Source: an uncultured Sphingomonadaceae bacterium
GTDB lineage: Bacteria > Pseudomonadota > Alphaproteobacteria > Sphingomonadales > Sphingomonadaceae
NCBI GenBank assembly: GCA_902806235.1
Contig: CADCVW010000030.1
Span: forward strand, 21,187-85,186
Reading direction: 5' to 3'
Length of the DNA: 64,000 nucleotides
Position 1 is the stretch's first letter. Each line of letters begins with the position of its first letter. The notes beneath the pieces were generated by a model. It searched no databases and was not told the origin of the DNA. It saw only the letters and a list, made by a program, of their open reading frames with translations. Shown here one piece after another: positions 1-8,078 of the stretch. The position numbers and the translations under genes were made by a program.

Positions 1-525
1 GCCGAGCTGGCCGAGTTGAGGCGCGTGCTCGATTTTTCTCGTTACGGCATGATCGCCGACATCGGTGGTGGTCGCGGCCATACGCTAGCGAACGTACTTG
101 AAGCGGCGCCGGAAGCTCGCGGCATTTTGTTCGATTTGCCGGATGTGATTGCGGCCGCGCCGGACCATCGCCGTATCGAGAAGCAAGCAGGAAGCTTCTT
201 CACCGACCCGCTGCCTGCGGCGGATGCCTACATCCTGAGCAACATTCTCCACGACTGGCCCGACCCCGAGTGCATAGCGATCCTGAAGGCGATCAAGCAG
301 GCTGCGCCCTCCCATGCCGAACTGCTGATTGTCGAGAACCTGCTGTTCGAAGGCGAAGGGCCACACCCTTCCAAGGTGCTGGATATCGTCATGCTCGCGG
401 CCACCGGCGGACGCGAACGGACGGAGGGTCAGTATGATGAGCTGTTGCGCGCCGCCGGCTGGACGCTCGGCCGCGTGCTGCCGACGAATGCACCCCTGTC
501 GGTTATCGTCGCGAAGCCAAATTAG
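1..525 (+). CDS. SAM-dependent O-methyltransferase, C-terminal part (cut by window start)
   Basis: The reading frame is open from base 1, so the gene starts outside the window and only about 174 C-terminal residues are visible. The SAM-binding glycine loop DIGGGRG, an FDLPDV segment and an HDW motif, whose His is the usual general base of the acetylserotonin/caffeic-acid O-methyltransferase family (PF00891), are present in the expected order. The N-terminal dimerisation domain is missing because of the window edge. The methyl acceptor cannot be told. No neighbour gives a pathway. Family call is firm, substrate unknown. Confidence 0.8.
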   Translation, partial: AELAELRRVLDFSRYGMIADIGGGRGHTLANVLEAAPEARGILFDLPDVIAAAPDHRRIEKQAGSFFTDPLPAADAYILSNILHDWPDPECIAILKAIKQAAPSHAELLIVENLLFEGEGPHPSKVLDIVMLAATGGRERTEGQYDELLRAAGWTLGRVLPTNAPLSVIVAKPN

Positions 526-729
526 GGCCGACTACAACCTGCCAACAGCATCCTGCTGAGAAGTAGACGGTCGGCCTTCGGCCATCACGTGGAACAGGAC
601 AGGCTGTTCGCATCGCGCCCACGAGGGCTCCGACCGCGACGGCGACTCCAATCCGCGGCGTTGCGTCCGCCACCGCTCGCGCCCATGCTCTCGTTGCCCG
701 ACCCAGGGGTGCTGCGAAGGAGGAGCACG

Positions 730-1734
730 ATGCGCGCGATGGTCCTGCGGCAGCCCGGCGGACTCGACCGGCTCGAGCCCGCCCAACTACCTGACGCGGG
801 CGAGCCTGGCCGCGGCGAAATCCTGGTCCGTCTCGCCGCCAGTTCGCTCAACTACCACGACTACGCCGTGGTCGTCGGTGCCATCAAGACGCCCGATCGC
901 CGCATCCCCATGTCGGACGGCGCGGGCGAGGTGCTCGCCGTGGGCGAGGGCGTGACGGAGTTCCGGGCCGGCGACCGCGTGGTCTCTACTTTTTTCCCCT
1001 TCTGGCTCGACGGTCGGCCGGACGAGCGGCTGCTGGCCGGCGTGCCGGGCGACTCCGCCGAGGGCTACGCGCGCGAGCTGGCGGTCGCGCCCGCCACCGC
1101 TTTCACCCGCGCGCCGGCCGGCTACGATCACCGGGAGGCCGCGACGCTGCCCTGCGCCGCACTGACCGCGTGGCGCGCGCTGGTGCCCAACGGTCCGCTC
1201 AAGGCCGGCGACCATGTCCTCGTCCAGGGCACGGGCGGCGTGTCGGTCTTCGCGCTCCAGTTCGCCAAGGCGATGGGCGCGACGGTAATAGCCACCTCCT
1301 CGTCCGACGACAAACTCGAGCGGCTCCGCGCGCTCGGCGCCGACCACCTGGTCAACTACAAGGCGGAGCCCAAGTGGGGCGCCAAGGCGCGCGAGCTGTC
1401 GAACGGTGGCGTCGACCACGTGGTCGAGATTGGCGGCGCGGGCACGCTGCCGCAGTCGATCGCCGCCGCGCGCCTGGGCGGCCACATATCCTTGATCGGC
1501 GTGCTCGCTGGGCTTGCCGGGCAAGTGCCGACCGCCCTGCTCATGCAGAAGCAGGTCCGGCTCGAGGGCATCACCGTCGGCACGCGCCGCCAGCAGCTCG
1601 ACATGATCCGCGCGATCGAGGCGACCGGCATCCGTCCTGTGATCGACCGGAGCTTGCCGCTCGCCGAACTGGCCGATGCCTTCCGCTGGCAAGAGACGGG
1701 GCGGCACTTCGGCAAGATCTGCATTGACATCTAG
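730..1734 (+). CDS. Zinc-independent MDR-family NAD(P)-dependent alcohol dehydrogenase / quinone reductase-like
   Basis: A 334-residue medium-chain dehydrogenase/reductase. It has the GroES-like N-terminal domain and a Rossmann domain with a GTGGVS nucleotide loop near residue 160. The Cys/His zinc ligands of classical alcohol dehydrogenases are not evident, which favours the quinone-oxidoreductase or zinc-less branch. I chose ATG 730 because AAGGAGGA lies just upstream and the preceding in-frame stretch is Arg-rich and unlike coding sequence. It stands alone between a methyltransferase remnant and a decayed region. Substrate unknown. Confidence 0.85.
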   Translation: MRAMVLRQPGGLDRLEPAQLPDAGEPGRGEILVRLAASSLNYHDYAVVVGAIKTPDRRIPMSDGAGEVLAVGEGVTEFRAGDRVVSTFFPFWLDGRPDERLLAGVPGDSAEGYARELAVAPATAFTRAPAGYDHREAATLPCAALTAWRALVPNGPLKAGDHVLVQGTGGVSVFALQFAKAMGATVIATSSSDDKLERLRALGADHLVNYKAEPKWGAKARELSNGGVDHVVEIGGAGTLPQSIAAARLGGHISLIGVLAGLAGQVPTALLMQKQVRLEGITVGTRRQQLDMIRAIEATGIRPVIDRSLPLAELADAFRWQETGRHFGKICIDI

Positions 1735-1757
1735 GCCCGCGCAGGGACGGCTCTCCT

Positions 1758-2105
1758 TTACACGCTCAGAAAGGCCGTGACCGTATCGGGTTCGCGCCCA
1801 TGCCGGTCTTTAGCGACGACCCAGGGCTTGCCTGAAAGCTGACGTCTTACGCGTAGCTTCGGCCTTGCTCCGAACGTCCGCTCATGGTGGAAAGCGGACC
1901 TATCGCGGTTGCGACAACTTTCGCCAACCCATACGCCGAAACCGATGCCGTAGAGCGCAAACAGGGCCGAACAGGCCAGAGCATCGTAAGTAAGCGTCAG
2001 AGACGACAGCGAGGTAGCTAACCCGTACAGCGTGGTGAGCAGAAATGTTCCAATCCAGAGAGGGACTGAAGCCTTCATGACGGCACGGTTCGGCTCTTGC
2101 ATCAC
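1758..2105 (-). CDS. Small membrane protein of unknown function
   Basis: About 115 residues. The first 60 or so form two hydrophobic helices separated by a short turn, as in small inner-membrane proteins. A GGAAGA ribosome-binding site sits 6 bases before a GTG-ATG pair at 2105/2102. The Arg/His-rich C-terminal tail is encoded partly by a copy of the dispersed AAAGCGGAC repeat (1884-1900), so the original stop may have been upstream and the tail acquired with the repeat. I do not recognise the family. Real coding status is likely but not certain. Confidence 0.4.
   Translation of the reverse strand: MMQEPNRAVMKASVPLWIGTFLLTTLYGLATSLSSLTLTYDALACSALFALYGIGFGVWVGESCRNRDRSAFHHERTFGARPKLRVRRQLSGKPWVVAKDRHGREPDTVTAFLSV
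1884..1900 (+). repeat. Dispersed short repeat, copy 1 (core AAAGCGGAC)
   Basis: ATGGTGGAAAGCGGACC. It matches the consensus ATGGGTGGAAAGCGGAC shared with copies at 2154-2172, 2701-2716, 2788-2803 (opposite strand) and 6519-6538. Lies inside the 3' part of a small membrane ORF. Confidence 0.55.
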
Positions 2106-2153
2106 AGTCTTCCAGTTGACGCTTGCATTGTCTCACTATGGCCGAATGTCCGC

Positions 2154-2172
2154 AATGTGTCGGAAGCGGACC
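2154..2172 (+). repeat. Dispersed short repeat, copy 2
   Basis: AATGTGTCGGAAGCGGACC, a diverged copy of the ATGGGTGGAAAGCGGAC repeat, preceded by a second AATGTCCGC half that is complementary in sense to the core. Noncoding gap between two small membrane ORFs. Confidence 0.45.
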
Positions 2173-2245
2173 GCCGCCGAACGTGCGCTAAGGGTATATA
2201 GCGGACACTGCAGGCTGGTATGCCTCGCTGACAAGGGGGAACTCC

Positions 2246-2377
2246 ATGGGTCGCGACTGGCATAAGCTCTGGTTCAACGTCGCAGCTTTGGTGGTTGGGG
2301 CCGTCGGGCCTGTCTTCTTTCTCGGGGCAGCAGGTATTCCAGAGCCCGCGCGCCTCACTCTCGACCTACTCAGCTAG
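2246..2377 (+). CDS. 43-residue single-helix membrane peptide (hypothetical)
   Basis: An ATG at 2246 is preceded by the purine-rich AAGGGGGA at 2233-2240 with good spacing, and opens a 43-codon frame ending in TAG. The predicted peptide begins MGRDWHKLWF, then has one continuous hydrophobic helix (about residues 11-29) and a short polar tail. The composition is that of a small membrane protein rather than random GC-rich sequence. No family recognised. It is followed 15 bases later by another small membrane-protein frame (2393), so the two may have formed a pair. Confidence 0.4.
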   Translation: MGRDWHKLWFNVAALVVGAVGPVFFLGAAGIPEPARLTLDLLS

Positions 2378-2392
2378 CCAATCGACGGCAAC

Positions 2393-2740
2393 ATGAGCTA
2401 TCGGGAACCTACCGTCCGGTTTGTGTCGGCTCTGGCAGGAGGGTTTCTCCTAGGATGAGGTGTCACCATCTGGTGCCTCGGCAAATACATCTACCCCATT
2501 GCACCCGGACCGGCTCGCAAGACTGTAGTTTATGGTCTGCTCAGTTGGTTCGTGCTGGACAGCGCCGGGTCGGCACTTTCGGGCAATGAGCCGAACATTT
2601 TGTTCAATATCACCGTTCTACTCACCGCTGTGGGGCCGCTTTGGAAGGCAGGCAGAGCAGAGCACGCCGCCGTGAAAGCAAGCAACCCTGAATGTCAGCC
2701 ATGGGTGGAAAGCGGAGATCAACCTTCCTCGCAGCCATAG
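2393..2740 (+). pseudogene. Small membrane-protein gene interrupted by an in-frame TGA
   Basis: From ATG 2393 (MSYREPTV) the frame runs 21 codons to a TGA at 2456-2458 and then stays open in the same frame for another 93 codons to TAG at 2738. Both halves look like one membrane protein: a hydrophobic helix spans the break and more hydrophobic stretches follow around LLSWFVLDS and FNITVLLTAVG. A single point change of TGG or CGA to TGA would explain it. The C-terminal end runs through a dispersed-repeat copy at 2701-2716. Family unknown; decay is inferred from the broken frame. Confidence 0.45.
2701..2716 (+). repeat. Dispersed short repeat, copy 3
   Basis: ATGGGTGGAAAGCGGA, the copy closest to the consensus. 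It encodes part of the C-terminal tail of the interrupted frame at 2393-2740. Confidence 0.5.
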
Positions 2741-3060
2741 CTGTGCAGAAACGCGGAAGGAGATACGCCAGTGCCGCTGTTCGTGAAGGTCCGCTTACCA
2801 CCACGAAGGACGGTCAACCGGAGGTCGGCTTATGATCCAGCCACACACGGGTTCGACGTCTTTGGCACTCAAGCAGTACCACGTTTGGCAAAAGGTCCGG
2901 GGCGATGCGCAGCGGATCGTGAACACCGAAGTGCACGATCAGGGAGGCATGCATGATACGGTCGCGCTGGCTCCTTGCTTGCAACAGCCGCGGATGCGGC
3001 GCTTAACAGGGTGATAGGGGGGACCAGAACGGCTTTCCCTCCGTTCGGAGAGGAACAGTC
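2741..3060. other. Gap without a convincing gene
   Basis: 320 bases upstream of the CHRD gene. It contains one inverted copy of the short repeat at 2788-2803 and a 7-bp dyad GATCGTG/CACGATC (2915-2921 and 2934-2940). A 60-codon frame at 2832-3014 lacks a good ribosome-binding site and recognisable composition, and is not called. The promoter of the downstream gene presumably lies here but no clear -35/-10 pair is visible. Confidence 0.4.
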
Positions 3061-3666
3061 ATGAAGACCAGCAAGCGACTATTGGCCGTTCTCACAGCTG
3101 CGGTCGCGATCCCGTCAGCCGGCAACGCTGCAACCGTGGTTCTCAACGCAAATCTGACCGGCGCCCAAGAGTTTCCGCCCGTGGCGACCCCGGGAGCAGG
3201 AGTTGCAACCGTTACCTTTGACGACGCAACCAATCTGCTGACCGTTCAGGCGAGCTTCGCAAATCTGCTGGGGAACACTTCGGCCGCGCATATTCATTGC
3301 TGCACGCTGCCGGGAGCCAACGCGGGAGTCGCGACGCCCGTGCCGAGCTTTCCCGGGTTTCCCACGGGCGTGACGGCGGGGTCGTACCTGCGCACTTTCG
3401 ACCTGACGCAGGCGGCGAGCTACAATCCGGCCTTTGTCACGGCCAATGGCGGGACGGTAGAGTCAGCGCGGCAGGTCTTTGTGGGCGGGCTTCTGTCCGG
3501 GCGGACTTACTTCAACGTCCATACCAGCTTGTTCCCGGGCGGCGAGATCAGGGGGCAGTTGGCGGCAGTGCCCGAGCCTGCAACCTGGGCGATGATGCTA
3601 CTCGGCTTCGGGGCGGTCGGCTTCAGCCTGCGCCGTCGGCCGATGGAGGCTGCACTCACAGCATAG
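3061..3666 (+). CDS. CHRD domain-containing PEPxxWA-CTERM sorting protein
   Basis: A 201-residue exported protein. Residues 1-22 form a signal peptide ending at SAGNAA. A CHRD (chordin-like) domain follows with the typical LTGAQEFPP start and an AAHIH segment. The C-terminus is a textbook PEPxxWA-CTERM tail: VPEPATWAMM, a hydrophobic helix and an Arg cluster, which directs proteins to the exosortase/archaeosortase-like sorting system of sphingomonads. It is therefore expected at the cell surface or in exopolysaccharide. A GAGAGGAA Shine-Dalgarno lies 8 bases before ATG 3061. The function of CHRD domains in bacteria is not established. Confidence 0.9.
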   Translation: MKTSKRLLAVLTAAVAIPSAGNAATVVLNANLTGAQEFPPVATPGAGVATVTFDDATNLLTVQASFANLLGNTSAAHIHCCTLPGANAGVATPVPSFPGFPTGVTAGSYLRTFDLTQAASYNPAFVTANGGTVESARQVFVGGLLSGRTYFNVHTSLFPGGEIRGQLAAVPEPATWAMMLLGFGAVGFSLRRRPMEAALTA

Positions 3667-4250
3667 TCAGGAAGCCCCGGAGAGCCCCGCCCAGGGCCTT
3701 CGGGGCACTTCCGCAGTGGCTGGGTGCCCGCGCGATCGCGATGCACCTGAGGTTTGGCTGGCGCGTCCGCACCTTGGCTTGCAGTCCAGTTCTCCCGTTC
3801 TTCGCCTTACCCCCACGCGTGGCGCTGTAGCGGGACGCTCGGCGGGCAGCAGTTGGGATACCTTGCCGCCTGCCCAAGAGAGGCGCGGACTGGGTCCTCG
3901 CTGCTCACCGTGGACCTGTCGGACTGTTCTTTGGCGGACCGGCGGACTTTCTCACGCATGCGCTGTTCGCGCTCGTTGGCAGCGGGCAACGGCCGGCGCT
4001 CGTGGCGAAAGGGTGGGAGTTGGGGAATGCCGGACAGCAGGACGGGCAGCCCGCTGCCTCAAGCCGCCCGCCCCTACCCGTAGGGCACCACCGGGGAAGA
4101 AGTGGCGCGCCCTGCGCCGCTTATGGGCGCTACTGGTTGAGAGTTGGTGAAGGCCGGCCCGCTTCCGGTGGGGCGCAAAGTCTGCACGGCTGCCGATGCT
4201 ACGTTCGCGCGCCTTGAGCTCCGCTAACCAAGGCGCGACACGTGCAAATA
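3667..4250. other. Gap without a recognisable gene; possible terminator hairpin at 3684-3706
   Basis: About 580 bases after the PEP-CTERM gene. GCCCCG (3684-3689) can pair with CGGGGC (3701-3706), a possible but weak terminator without a T-tract. Several overlapping frames of 60-144 codons cross the region on both strands, but all are Arg/Cys/Trp-rich, lack good ribosome-binding sites and resemble random frames in GC-rich DNA. Confidence 0.35.
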
Positions 4251-4436
4251 ATGATCGACGTGCCCATCCCACCTGATCGAGTTAAGACTGTGCCAGCCAC
4301 GGAGTGCGCGGACTAGGTGGTCGAGCGCGCGAACGGGTCGGTGACCGGCTACGAGAAGGGCGGCGCCTACTGCGTGTGCTTCACGGACCAGCGCACCGCC
4401 GATGCTTTCCGCGCTCGGTGGCTCCAGGCCACGTAG
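4251..4436 (+). pseudogene. Small ORF broken by an in-frame TAG
   Basis: From ATG 4251 the frame (MIDVPIPPDRVKT) reaches a TAG at 4314-4316 after 21 codons and continues in frame (VVERANGSVTGYEKGG) for 39 more codons to TAG at 4434. The downstream half has balanced, protein-like composition and could restart at GTG 4317. It resembles the small hypothetical genes of phage or plasmid origin, though no family is recognised. It is the second of three stop-interrupted frames in this stretch. Confidence 0.35.
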
Positions 4437-4703
4437 GGGCCGCTTTGAGGCCCCGTAGAGCGTGGGCACGGGCGGCCCCGCCGAACCTGATGAAGAGCAC
4501 CTCACACGGTCGTTCATACATTGTCGTCAGGCATGCAGGCTAACAAGCATGAAAACCGCCCAGGCCAAAAATGGGTAGCCTGAGCTGACTGGTGAGCGGC
4601 ATTCCACTGACCGGCGGTGTGGTCAGTCGCTTGATAAAGGGATGGAGCCAAAGCGACTGACCACGACGAGGTACTTGATCGATCCGGACCGACAAGCAAG
4701 CCG

Positions 4704-4901
4704 GTGATCTCCTGCCGTCTCGATGTGGCGCAGGCGCGCGAGAACTGGGCAAAGGCGGCAGTGCTGGCGGCTGCGGCTAAGGGCGAGGACATGCCGGATG
4801 AGGCGGGCCGGGTGATGGCGCTCCTGACGGCACACAAGGCCATCGTGGAAGCGGGCGACTTGGAACGACGGATTGCGGCACTGGAAGGCAAGCCGCGGTG
4901 A
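4704..4901 (+). CDS. Hypothetical helical protein, possible phage remnant
   Basis: A 65-codon frame from GTG 4704; the frame is open from 4638, so the original start may lie a little upstream. The protein is Ala/Glu-rich and predicted to be almost entirely helical, with a coiled-coil-like C-terminus (LERRIAALEGK). The composition reminds me of small phage packaging-type proteins, but there is no motif to prove this. It is followed three bases later by another short frame in a different phase (4904-5140) that also carries stops. No strong ribosome-binding site. Confidence 0.35.
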   Translation: MISCRLDVAQARENWAKAAVLAAAAKGEDMPDEAGRVMALLTAHKAIVEAGDLERRIAALEGKPR

Positions 4902-4903
4902 GC

Positions 4904-5140
4904 ATGCAACGACGGGTCGCGAAGCTGGAAGCGGCAATCACCTCCGGCGCTTGGGAATAGGTGCATTAAGTCATCAAGGAGGAGTACCAGTCGGAGAACG
5001 ACGCGTTGGCATTGTGTGGGCGTGACCGGATTGGGCCCAACGATCTGGTCATCATGCACCACATCGTCTGCCCAAAGTTCGATGCCGACGGCACGCTCAT
5101 CCCAGCGCCTGATCAAATTTTGGAGCTGCTCTTGGAGTGA
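4904..5140 (+). pseudogene. Small ORF with two in-frame stops
   Basis: The same phase reads MQRRVAKLEAAITSGAWE, TAG (4958-4960), two codons, TAA (4967-4969), and then a protein-like stretch of about 56 codons containing IGPNDLVIMHHIVCPKFDADG, ending at TGA 5138-5140. The composition on both sides of the stops is that of real protein. With the broken frames at 2393 and 4251 it suggests decayed accessory (possibly prophage) DNA. No family recognised. Confidence 0.35.
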
Positions 5141-5201
5141 AGCTCCGAACCCGCTGAAAGAACGAAGGCTGGTGCCGGTCTATGCACACTAGCGTCCGAT
5201 T

Positions 5202-5315
5202 TCAGCGAGCCGCCGCTTCTGTAGAGTCTAAATCGCCAGCGGCCTCTAGCTCGCGCACGGCGGCGCGGAAACGCTCGCTCTGCGCTTCCGGGCTGTCCGA
5301 CTTCTTCTTCGCCAT
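5202..5315 (-). CDS. Small hydrophilic protein, 37 residues (hypothetical)
   Basis: ATG at 5315 starts MAKKKSDSPEAQSERFRAAV and ends after 37 residues. The lysine-rich start, the SERFR segment and an acidic helical tail resemble very small conserved hypothetical proteins that I associate with sphingomonads, but I cannot name a family. It opposes larger spurious frames on both strands. The ribosome-binding site is weak. Confidence 0.4.
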   Translation of the reverse strand: MAKKKSDSPEAQSERFRAAVRELEAAGDLDSTEAAAR

Positions 5316-5515
5316 CGCTATCAGGACTTACACTAGCCTCTTCATAGGTGAGCCACTTGCCGACGATACCCTGCAACAGCGCGTGGGCGCGGACGCTGTC
5401 CTTGAAGCAGTTGGCAAACCGGTTGGGCTAGCGGAACTCGACTAAGCCGAGCGGTGGTACAAGTGCTTCCCCGCGCATTGCTGGTAGTCGCGAACGTTCT
5501 GGTGCTCAACAGGCC

Positions 5516-6286
5516 TCAAAAGGGCTGCCCGGCCGCCCGACGATCACGAATGGTTTCCGGTGCCAGTGCGACTTCCTGAACAAGATCGGTAAGCTCGTGC
5601 GGCACGTAAATGTGCAGCTTTTTACCGGTGTATGCGGCCCATGCCGCTTCCGCGACTGAGCGAGCAGATAATGGCCGCCACATACCTTCTTTGGGCAACA
5701 TAGCTTTGTCTCCGGCAGTCAGCATACCTGTGTCGATTATGCCTGGTACCAGATCGGCCGCTCGCACACCTGCAGACGCGAACTCCACACTTAGTGCCTC
5801 AGTCAGACCCTTGATTGCATGCTTGGTTGCCGAATAGACCGCCATGCCGGGAACTCCGACAATGGCTGATGCCGACGCCGTGGAGAGACACAATGACCCT
5901 TCTGTCCGCGATAGCAACGGGTAAGCCGCTTGGATAAGGGCCATCACGCCCAGCAGATTGACTGAGACAAGGCGCTCTATTCGGCTCCACTCCATTTCAG
6001 AGAACTGGCCCTTGGCGTCGATTCCGGCATTTGCAAAGAGCATGTCCAGCTGCCCACCGGTAACGAAGCTAAATTGCTCGACCGCCGCTTTGATCGCGGT
6101 TGGCTCGCTAACGTCAAGGCACTCAAATACACCTTTGCCGATTTTTGTTTGCAGGGATGCAAGTCCAGCTGCATCGATATCATAGGCTCCGACGAACCAT
6201 CCGTTCTCTGCGAACAGCTCAGCGGTGGCGCGCCCAATGCCTGAGGCTGCACCGGTGATGAGAATGCACTTTTGGTCTACTTGCAT
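5516..6286 (-). CDS. Short-chain dehydrogenase/reductase (classical SDR)
   Basis: About 256 residues. The protein has the classical SDR plan: cofactor loop TGAASGIG near the N-terminus, NAG in strand 4, a catalytic Ser in the STASAS segment and the YSATK active-site Tyr/Lys. Asp in the GAYDID segment after strand 2 suggests NAD(H) preference. The start at 6286 (MQVDQK) has AGAGG about 10 bases upstream; in-frame ATGs at 6307 and 6325 would add 7 or 13 residues. Substrate unknown; it is isolated from neighbours by more than 280 bases upstream. Confidence 0.85.
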   Translation of the reverse strand: MQVDQKCILITGAASGIGRATAELFAENGWFVGAYDIDAAGLASLQTKIGKGVFECLDVSEPTAIKAAVEQFSFVTGGQLDMLFANAGIDAKGQFSEMEWSRIERLVSVNLLGVMALIQAAYPLLSRTEGSLCLSTASASAIVGVPGMAVYSATKHAIKGLTEALSVEFASAGVRAADLVPGIIDTGMLTAGDKAMLPKEGMWRPLSARSVAEAAWAAYTGKKLHIYVPHELTDLVQEVALAPETIRDRRAAGQPF

Positions 6287-6518
6287 GAGCTTGTCGCCTC
6301 TTTTCATGTCGTACAATTCGTCCATTTGAAGATGGTTAGCCCAGGCAGATTAGCGCGACACAAGTAGGCTCAACCAACGACAGGCAGATCGCAATCTCGG
6401 CCGGTTCAGTGAAGCTTGAAGAGAATTCAGGTTCACCGAGTCGATGCACGCTTCAACTCCGAAACGAGCAGTCCAGTGCCTGCAGTAGTTCGACAGCGGA
6501 CTCACGACGAACGTCGTT

Positions 6519-6538
6519 ATGGGTCGAAAGCGGACATT
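6519..6538 (+). repeat. Dispersed short repeat, copy 5
   Basis: ATGGGTCGAAAGCGGACATT, 35 bases upstream of the hom start. Its ATG opens the hom frame, so an automatic caller could extend hom by 18 residues into the repeat. Confidence 0.55.
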
Positions 6539-6572
6539 GCTCCCCGCCGCCCCGCGCCCTAGCACGCCGCCC

Positions 6573-7865
6573 ATGCCCACCCCTCTCATGATCGGCCTCG
6601 CCGGGCTCGGCACCGTCGGCGGGGGCATGCTCAAGCTGCTCGACACGAACCGCGCGCTGATCGAACGCCGCGCGGGGCGGCCGATCCGGGTCGTTGCGGT
6701 GAGCGCGCGCGACCGGCATCGGGCGCGGGACGTCGACCTGTCGCCCTACCAGTGGACGGACGACGCCGCCGCGCTCGCGGCGCGCGACGACCTCGGCGCG
6801 GTGGTCGAGCTGATCGGCGGCGCGGACGGCCCGGCGCTGGTTATCGCGCGGGAGACTCTGGGGCGCGGCACCCCGCTGATTACCGCCAACAAGGCGATGC
6901 TCGCTCATCACGGGATGGAGCTCGCCGCGCTCGCCGAGGCGCGGGGCGCGGCGCTCAAATACGAAGCGGCGGTCGCCGGCGGGGTGCCCGTGATCAAGGC
7001 GCTCCGCGAGGGCGCGGCGGCGAACAGGGTAGCGCGGGTCCAAGGCATCCTCAACGGCACCTGCAACTACATTCTGAGCGCGATGGAGAGCGAGGGCGTC
7101 AGCTTCGATCGAGCGCTCGCCGCGGCGCAAGGACGCGGCTTCGCCGAGGCGGATCCGTCGTTCGACGTCGACGGGACGGACGCCGCGCACAAGCTGGCAA
7201 TCCTTGCCGCGCTCGCCTTCGGGACGCGGCTCGACTTCGGTGCCGTCAGGATCGAGGGCATCCGCCGCGTCACCGCCGCGGACATCAGTGAAGCCGCCGC
7301 CCTCGGCTACCGCGTGCGCCTCGTCGGCCAAGCCGAGGCGGGGCCGGTCGGGCTGTTCCAGCGCGTCGCGCCCTGCCTCGTGCCGCTCGGCCACCCGCTC
7401 GCCCACGCGACCGGCGCGACCAACGCGGTGGCGGTGGAGGGCTCGCACCTCGGCCGCCTGCTCCTCCAGGGGGCCGGGGCGGGGGAGGGGCCGACCGCCT
7501 CCGCCGTCGTCGCCGACCTGATCGACGTCGCGCGCGGCGAGGCCGGCCCCGCCTTCGCCATGCCGAGCGACCAGCTCGCGGTGCTTGCCGCAGCCGACGC
7601 GGGCGCGCGGCGCGGGCGGGCCTATCTCCGCTTCACGGTGGCCGACCGCCCCGGCGTGCTCGCCGAGATCACCGCCGCCACCCGCGACGCGGGGGTGAGC
7701 ATCGCCTCGCTCATCCAGCGCGGAGCGGGGCCGGACGGCGCGGTGACGCTGGTCATGGTGACGCACGCGGGCGAGGAGCGGTGCGTGGCGGACGCGCTGC
7801 GTCGGCTGGCGGGGTCGGCGGGGCTGCTGAAAGAGCCAATGCTGATGCGGATCCTGGGCGAGTGA
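6573..7865 (+). CDS. hom: Homoserine dehydrogenase
   Basis: A 430-residue NAD(P)-dependent enzyme reducing aspartate semialdehyde to homoserine, the branch point to threonine, methionine and isoleucine. Visible: Rossmann loop GLAGLGTVGGG (about residues 7-17), the ITANKAML and NGTCNYIL signatures, the catalytic DGTDAAHK segment, and a C-terminal ACT domain beginning about residue 350 (RFTVADRPGVLAEI) for allosteric threonine inhibition. I start at ATG 6573 rather than in the repeat at 6519. glpX follows in the same direction after 213 bases, an order I know from other alphaproteobacteria. Confidence 0.95.
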   Translation: MPTPLMIGLAGLGTVGGGMLKLLDTNRALIERRAGRPIRVVAVSARDRHRARDVDLSPYQWTDDAAALAARDDLGAVVELIGGADGPALVIARETLGRGTPLITANKAMLAHHGMELAALAEARGAALKYEAAVAGGVPVIKALREGAAANRVARVQGILNGTCNYILSAMESEGVSFDRALAAAQGRGFAEADPSFDVDGTDAAHKLAILAALAFGTRLDFGAVRIEGIRRVTAADISEAAALGYRVRLVGQAEAGPVGLFQRVAPCLVPLGHPLAHATGATNAVAVEGSHLGRLLLQGAGAGEGPTASAVVADLIDVARGEAGPAFAMPSDQLAVLAAADAGARRGRAYLRFTVADRPGVLAEITAATRDAGVSIASLIQRGAGPDGAVTLVMVTHAGEERCVADALRRLAGSAGLLKEPMLMRILGE

Positions 7866-7873
7866 GGCGGTAG

Positions 7874-8010
7874 CCCTTTCCCCTTCAGGGGAGAGGGGCC
7901 GAGCAGCAGGCTCGGTCCTCTGCTCGCTTCCGGCACAGCCCCTCTCCGCTGCGACTAAGGCCTGCTTCCCAGACCTAAGTCTCGCTCGTCTCCCCTGAAA
8001 GGGAGAGGGA
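7874..8010 (-). repeat. Palindromic intergenic element A (inverted partner of 9075-9241)
   Basis: A 137-base element between hom and glpX. Its ends form CCCTTTCCCCTTCAGGGG and a matching CCCCTGAAAGGGAGAGGG, so the element has terminal inverted repeats, with more dyads inside. Read on the minus strand it matches element B downstream of glpX (shared blocks GCGAGACTTAG, CTTAGTCGCAGCGGAGAGGGG and a GGACCGAGCCTG...GGCTCGGCC hairpin). Confidence 0.7.
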
Positions 8011-8078
8011 AGGCGCACGCTCGACAAGCTCCCGACCTCGCCTTATCCGCCTTCTACAAAGCAACAGGGAGATTCCAC

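Noticed and set aside
3716-4150. 144-codon plus-strand frame
   Set aside because: Arg/Cys/Trp-rich, no usable ribosome-binding site and overlapped by equally long frames in other phases.
6519-6572. Extension of hom to ATG 6519
   Set aside because: That ATG lies in a dispersed repeat copy and the added 18 residues are not family-like; ATG 6573 fits the conserved N-terminus.
6453-8027. 524-codon minus-strand frame opposite hom
   Set aside because: Low-complexity Arg/Gly/Glu shadow; hom has all family motifs.
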